Source: an uncultured Collinsella sp.
GTDB taxonomy: Bacteria > Actinomycetota > Coriobacteriia > Coriobacteriales > Coriobacteriaceae
Direction: 5' to 3'
DNA: 16,671 bases
Assembly (NCBI GenBank): GCA_900550185.1
Contig: URRN01000023.1
Coordinates: 1-16,671, forward strand
Shown one piece after another: positions 14,038 through 16,671 of this stretch (position 1 is the stretch's first letter; each line of letters opens with the position of its first letter). A program made the translations under genes and the position numbers. The notes beneath the pieces were generated by a model, which had not been told where the DNA came from, searched no databases, and saw only the letters and a program-made list of their open reading frames with translations.

Positions 14038-15225
14038 ATGTCGAGCCTCACCGGTAAGTCATTGAACCCTGTTATGAATCGCAGGAGCGTTATCGCGAGC
14101 GCAGCAGGTCTGGGGGCGATGTCCATTCTAGCTGGCTGCTCCTCCAACGGCGGCGACAGCGGTTCCGCGTCGGCCGACGGTTCCTTTAAGATCGGCACCA
14201 TCGGACCGCTGACCGGCGCCAACGCGTCCTACGGCAAGTCCGTTACCCAGGGCGTCGAGCTTGGCTGCAAGGATTTCTCGACCAAGGAGTTGCCGCTTGC
14301 CAGCAAGGCCGAGGATGACCAGGCCGATGGCGAGAAGGCCGTCAACGCCTTCAACACCCTGCTCGACTGGGGCATGCAGGCCCTCGTCGGCCCGACCACC
14401 ACGGGTGCGTCGGTTGCCGTTGCCGCCGAGTGCGGTAACGACCCCAAGACGTTCATGATCACCCCGTCCGCGTCCTCCGAGGACGTCACCGACGGCAAGG
14501 ATTGCGTCTTCCAGGTTTGCTTCACCGACCCCAACCAGGGTGTCAACGCTGCCAAGTTCCTGGCGCAGAAGTATGCGGACGAGAAGTTCGTGCTGTTCTA
14601 TAACTCCGGCGACGCCTATTCTTCGGGCATCGCAGATTCCTTTAAGGCCCAGGCCGCTGAGTCCAAGCTCGAGATTGTCGACGAGGAGACCTTTAAGGAC
14701 GACTCCGCCACGAGCTTTACCAACCAGCTGACCAAGGCCAAGCAGGCCGGCGCCACCATGATCTTTGCGCCGATCTACTACACGCCGGCGTCCGTCCTGC
14801 TCAAGAACGCCAAGGACATGGGCTACGACGTCAAGATGATGGGCTGCGACGGCATGGACGGCATCTTGGGCGTTGAGGGCTTCGACACCTCTCTTGCCGA
14901 GGGTCTGCTGCTCATGACCCCGTTCTCCGCCGACGACGAGAAGAACGCCGACTTCGTCAACGCCTACAAGGATAAGTACGGCGATACCCCCGACCAGTTT
15001 GCCGCCGACGCCTACGACGGCGTGCACGCGGTGGCCGAGGCCGTCAAGGAGGCCGGTCTTGGTGTCGACGCCGATCCGACCGAGGCCGCCGAGAAGCTGT
15101 CCAAGGCTATGCTCAAGATTACCGTTGACGGTCTGACCGGCAAGCTCACCTGGAACGATAAGGGCCAGGTCCAGAAGGAGCCAACGGCGTACGTCATCAC
15201 CGACGGCAAGTACGTACAGGCCTAA
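14038..15225 (+). CDS. livK: Branched-chain amino acid ABC transporter substrate-binding lipoprotein (copy 2)
   Basis: Paralogue of the preceding gene, 395 residues, about 70% alike by eye over the mature part. The signal region carries NRRSVIAS, a looser Tat-like twin arginine, then lipobox LAGC (Cys34). FKIGTIGPLTGANASYG, ALVGPTTTGASVAV and APIYYTPASVLLKNAKDMGY repeat the family motifs of copy 1. Several tracts are identical at DNA level, including 51 bp (14779-14829 versus 13320-13370). Differences concentrate near residues lining the first lobe and near the C-terminus, so ligand preference may differ. ATG 14038 is chosen for GAGAGGAG at 14024-14031; ATG 14074 has no such site. It is followed by a hairpin and then livH, and probably cotranscribed with the permease genes. 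Confidence 0.93.
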   Translation: MSSLTGKSLNPVMNRRSVIASAAGLGAMSILAGCSSNGGDSGSASADGSFKIGTIGPLTGANASYGKSVTQGVELGCKDFSTKELPLASKAEDDQADGEKAVNAFNTLLDWGMQALVGPTTTGASVAVAAECGNDPKTFMITPSASSEDVTDGKDCVFQVCFTDPNQGVNAAKFLAQKYADEKFVLFYNSGDAYSSGIADSFKAQAAESKLEIVDEETFKDDSATSFTNQLTKAKQAGATMIFAPIYYTPASVLLKNAKDMGYDVKMMGCDGMDGILGVEGFDTSLAEGLLLMTPFSADDEKNADFVNAYKDKYGDTPDQFAADAYDGVHAVAEAVKEAGLGVDADPTEAAEKLSKAMLKITVDGLTGKLTWNDKGQVQKEPTAYVITDGKYVQA

Positions 15226-15256
15226 TAGGCCGCCTTACATAGAGCGGTTTTGATCC

Positions 15257-15288
15257 CAAGCAGGGGAGGTTTTGGCCTTCCCTGCTTG
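15257..15288 (+). terminator. Intercistronic hairpin between livK copy 2 and livH
   Basis: CAAGCAGGGGAGG (15257-15269) pairs with CCTTCCCTGCTTG (15276-15288): a 13-bp stem, 6-base loop, with one G-U wobble on the plus strand (a mismatch on the minus strand). No proper U tract follows. It is more likely a partial terminator or an mRNA-stabilising element that keeps binding-protein levels above permease levels, as in other ABC importer operons. Confidence 0.55.
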
Positions 15289-15298
15289 CTTGGTATCT

Positions 15299-15318
15299 AG
15301 GGACAGTGTAACGTCCCT
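15299..15318 (+). repeat. Second small hairpin AGGGAC / GTCCCT before livH
   Basis: AGGGAC (15299-15304) and GTCCCT (15313-15318) form a perfect 6-bp stem with an 8-base loop, followed by GTTTCAT, 46 nt before the livH start. It could add to the hairpin upstream, or be a copy of a dispersed palindromic element; this window holds no second copy. Confidence 0.35.
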
Positions 15319-15364
15319 GTTTCATACATTAACTGGAAACCTATTCGAAAGGGGGATGTGGAAC

Positions 15365-16246
15365 ATGACGGTCTTTATCCAATACCTGGTCAACGGCCTG
15401 TCCATGGGCAGCGTCTACGCCATCATCGCGTTGGGCTACACCATGGTCTACGGTATCGCCAAGATGCTCAACTTCGCTCACGGCGACGTCATCATGGTCG
15501 GTGCCTATGTCTCGTTCTGCGCCACGTCGTATCTCGGCCTCCCAGGCTGGGCATCTGTAGTTCTCTCTTGTGTGGTCTGCACGGTTCTCGGTGTTCTCAT
15601 TGAGGGTTTGGCCTATAAGCCGCTGCGCCAGGCGGGCCCGCTGGCCGTTCTGATCACGGCCATCGGCGTGTCTTACTTCCTGCAGAACGCCGCGCAGCTT
15701 CTGTGGGGCGCCACGCCCAAGAACTTCACTTCGCTCGTCACCTTCCAGGTGCCGGAGTTCTTGGCCAAGTTTAACGTAAGTGCCGTCTCGCTCGTCACCA
15801 TCGTCGCCTGCCTGGTTATCATGGCCGGCCTGATGTTCTTTACAGGTAAGACCAAGATGGGCAAGGCCATGCGCGCCGTGTCCGAGGACAAGGCCGCCGC
15901 TCAGCTCATGGGCATCAACGTCAACCGCACCATCTCGATGACGTTTGCCATCGGCTCCGCCCTTGCCGCCATCGCCGGTGTGCTCCTGTGCTCCTACTCG
16001 CCGGTACTGCAGCCCACCACGGGTGCTATGCCTGGCATCAAGGCCTTCGATGCCGCTGTTTTCGGCGGCATCGGATCCATCCCCGGTGCCTTTGTCGGTG
16101 GCATTCTCATCGGCATCATCGAGGCGATGGCGCAGGCCTACATTTCCACGAGCCTTGCCAACTCCATCGTCTTTGGTGTTTTGATCATCGTCCTGCTCGT
16201 CAAGCCTGCCGGCCTCTTGGGCAAGTACGTCCCCGAGAAGGTGTAG
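15365..16246 (+). CDS. livH: Branched-chain amino acid ABC transporter permease LivH
   Basis: Inner-membrane permease of the LIV/HAAT importer, 293 residues with about eight hydrophobic segments. Seen: IQYLVNGLSMGSVYAIIALGY split over the first helix, MLNFAHGDVIMVGAY (34-48), and the coupling loop AMRAVSEDKAAAQLMGINVNR (from about 168) that meets the ATPase, all as in E. coli LivH. ATG 15365 is preferred: the AAAGGGGG site at 15348-15355 is 9 nt away, whereas the in-frame ATG 15356 directly abuts it, and conserved family sequence starts at MTVFIQYL. Its stop codon overlaps the ribosome binding site of livM, indicating tight coupling. Confidence 0.95.
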   Translation: MTVFIQYLVNGLSMGSVYAIIALGYTMVYGIAKMLNFAHGDVIMVGAYVSFCATSYLGLPGWASVVLSCVVCTVLGVLIEGLAYKPLRQAGPLAVLITAIGVSYFLQNAAQLLWGATPKNFTSLVTFQVPEFLAKFNVSAVSLVTIVACLVIMAGLMFFTGKTKMGKAMRAVSEDKAAAQLMGINVNRTISMTFAIGSALAAIAGVLLCSYSPVLQPTTGAMPGIKAFDAAVFGGIGSIPGAFVGGILIGIIEAMAQAYISTSLANSIVFGVLIIVLLVKPAGLLGKYVPEKV

Positions 16247-16255
16247 GTGAGCGTT

Positions 16256-16671
16256 ATGAAGTTTCTTAAAGACAAGCAGACGCGTCACGACTTTGTTACG
16301 TACGCCATGTGTCTTGTGGCGTTCGCCATCGTGTTCTTTATGCAGTCTAACCACATGATCCCGCGCATGATCGCCGGTCAGCTGGTTCCCATCACGGCCT
16401 ATATCGTCATGGCCATCTCCCTTAACCTCGTCGTCGGCATCGCGGGCGATTTGTCGCTGGGCCACGCGGGCTTTATGAGCGTCGGTGCCTATACGGGCAT
16501 CGTCACTGCCGTCGCGCTGGAGAGCACCGTTCCGTCTGATCCGATGCGTCTGATCATCAGCATTGTGGTCGGCGCTATCGCCGCTGCCATCTTGGGCTTC
16601 TTGATCGGTATCCCGGTCCTGCGCCTGAGCGGCGACTATCTGGCCATCGTGACCCTGGCTTTTGGCGAGAT
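16256..16671 (+). CDS. livM: Branched-chain amino acid ABC transporter permease LivM, 3' truncated
   Basis: First 138 codons of the second LIV permease; the window ends inside it. Start ATG 16256, 9 nt past the livH stop, with AGGTGAG (16245-16251) overlapping that stop as ribosome binding site. An in-frame GTG at 16247 is possible but too close. Seen: ISLNLVVGIAGDLSLGHAGF, MSVGAYTG and LRLSGDYLAIVTLAFGE, the conserved LivM signatures (GDLSLGHAGF and GDYLAIVTL). The ATPase genes livG and livF are expected just beyond the right edge. Confidence 0.95.
   Translation, partial: MKFLKDKQTRHDFVTYAMCLVAFAIVFFMQSNHMIPRMIAGQLVPITAYIVMAISLNLVVGIAGDLSLGHAGFMSVGAYTGIVTAVALESTVPSDPMRLIISIVVGAIAAAILGFLIGIPVLRLSGDYLAIVTLAFGE

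Noticed and set aside
15272..15364. Upstream in-frame starts for livH
   Set aside because: The extension crosses the intercistronic hairpins and has no family similarity; ATG 15365 matches known LivH N-termini.
12369..16465. Long minus-strand frames opposite the two livK genes and livH (12369-13781, 14128-15027, 15341-16465)
   Set aside because: Antisense shadows; the two opposite livK resemble each other only because the sense genes are paralogues.

Overview
The window looks like chromosomal DNA of a high-GC member of the Coriobacteriia, most likely Collinsella or a close relative. This is inferred from GC-rich codon use, a single-chain clade II-type PurL, an actinobacterial-looking CPA2 antiporter, and lipoproteins whose signal peptides carry twin arginines. 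No 16S or marker gene confirms it. I see no phage, IS element, CRISPR array, tRNA or rRNA. The genes look intact except where the window edges cut azlC (left) and livM (right). No gap between genes exceeds 300 bases.

Layout. 1-807 (+): end of azlC and complete azlD, a two-component branched-chain amino acid exporter. 949-1971 (+): a KdgT-family 2-keto-3-deoxygluconate permease. After a 12-bp hairpin and an extended -10 promoter comes a membrane-bound GGDEF diguanylate cyclase (2160-3302, +). It runs tail to tail, with overlapping stop codons, into an EamA/DMT exporter (3299-4336, -). purL (4436-8182, -) follows, with a strong terminator lying between it and eamA. A 184-bp divergent spacer separates purL from a CPA2 cation:proton antiporter (8367-9929, +). 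That gene and the next, an SDR oxidoreductase (10041-10790, -), converge on a two-way terminator. Homoserine dehydrogenase (11005-12348, -) has its own terminator. The right end is a branched-chain amino acid (LIV/HAAT) ABC import locus: two tandem, closely related substrate-binding lipoproteins (12600-13766 and 14038-15225), an intercistronic hairpin, livH (15365-16246) and the start of livM (16256 onward, cut).

How the genes fit together. Amino acid handling is the main thread: export of branched-chain amino acids (azlCD) at one end, import (liv) at the other, and hom, which feeds threonine, methionine and isoleucine synthesis, next to liv. purL is housekeeping purine synthesis. The remaining genes (KdgT, EamA, antiporter, SDR) are single-gene units.

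The best leads are regulatory and evolutionary rather than a new enzyme system. They are: GTAAC-n6-GAAAC-type motifs resembling actinobacterial GlnR boxes before the liv binding-protein genes; a duplicated binding protein with tracts identical even at synonymous sites; paired hairpins just before both binding-protein ribosome binding sites; an intercistronic hairpin before livH; and a terminator wedged 25 nt before the eamA start codon. I did not find a clearly undescribed multi-gene system.
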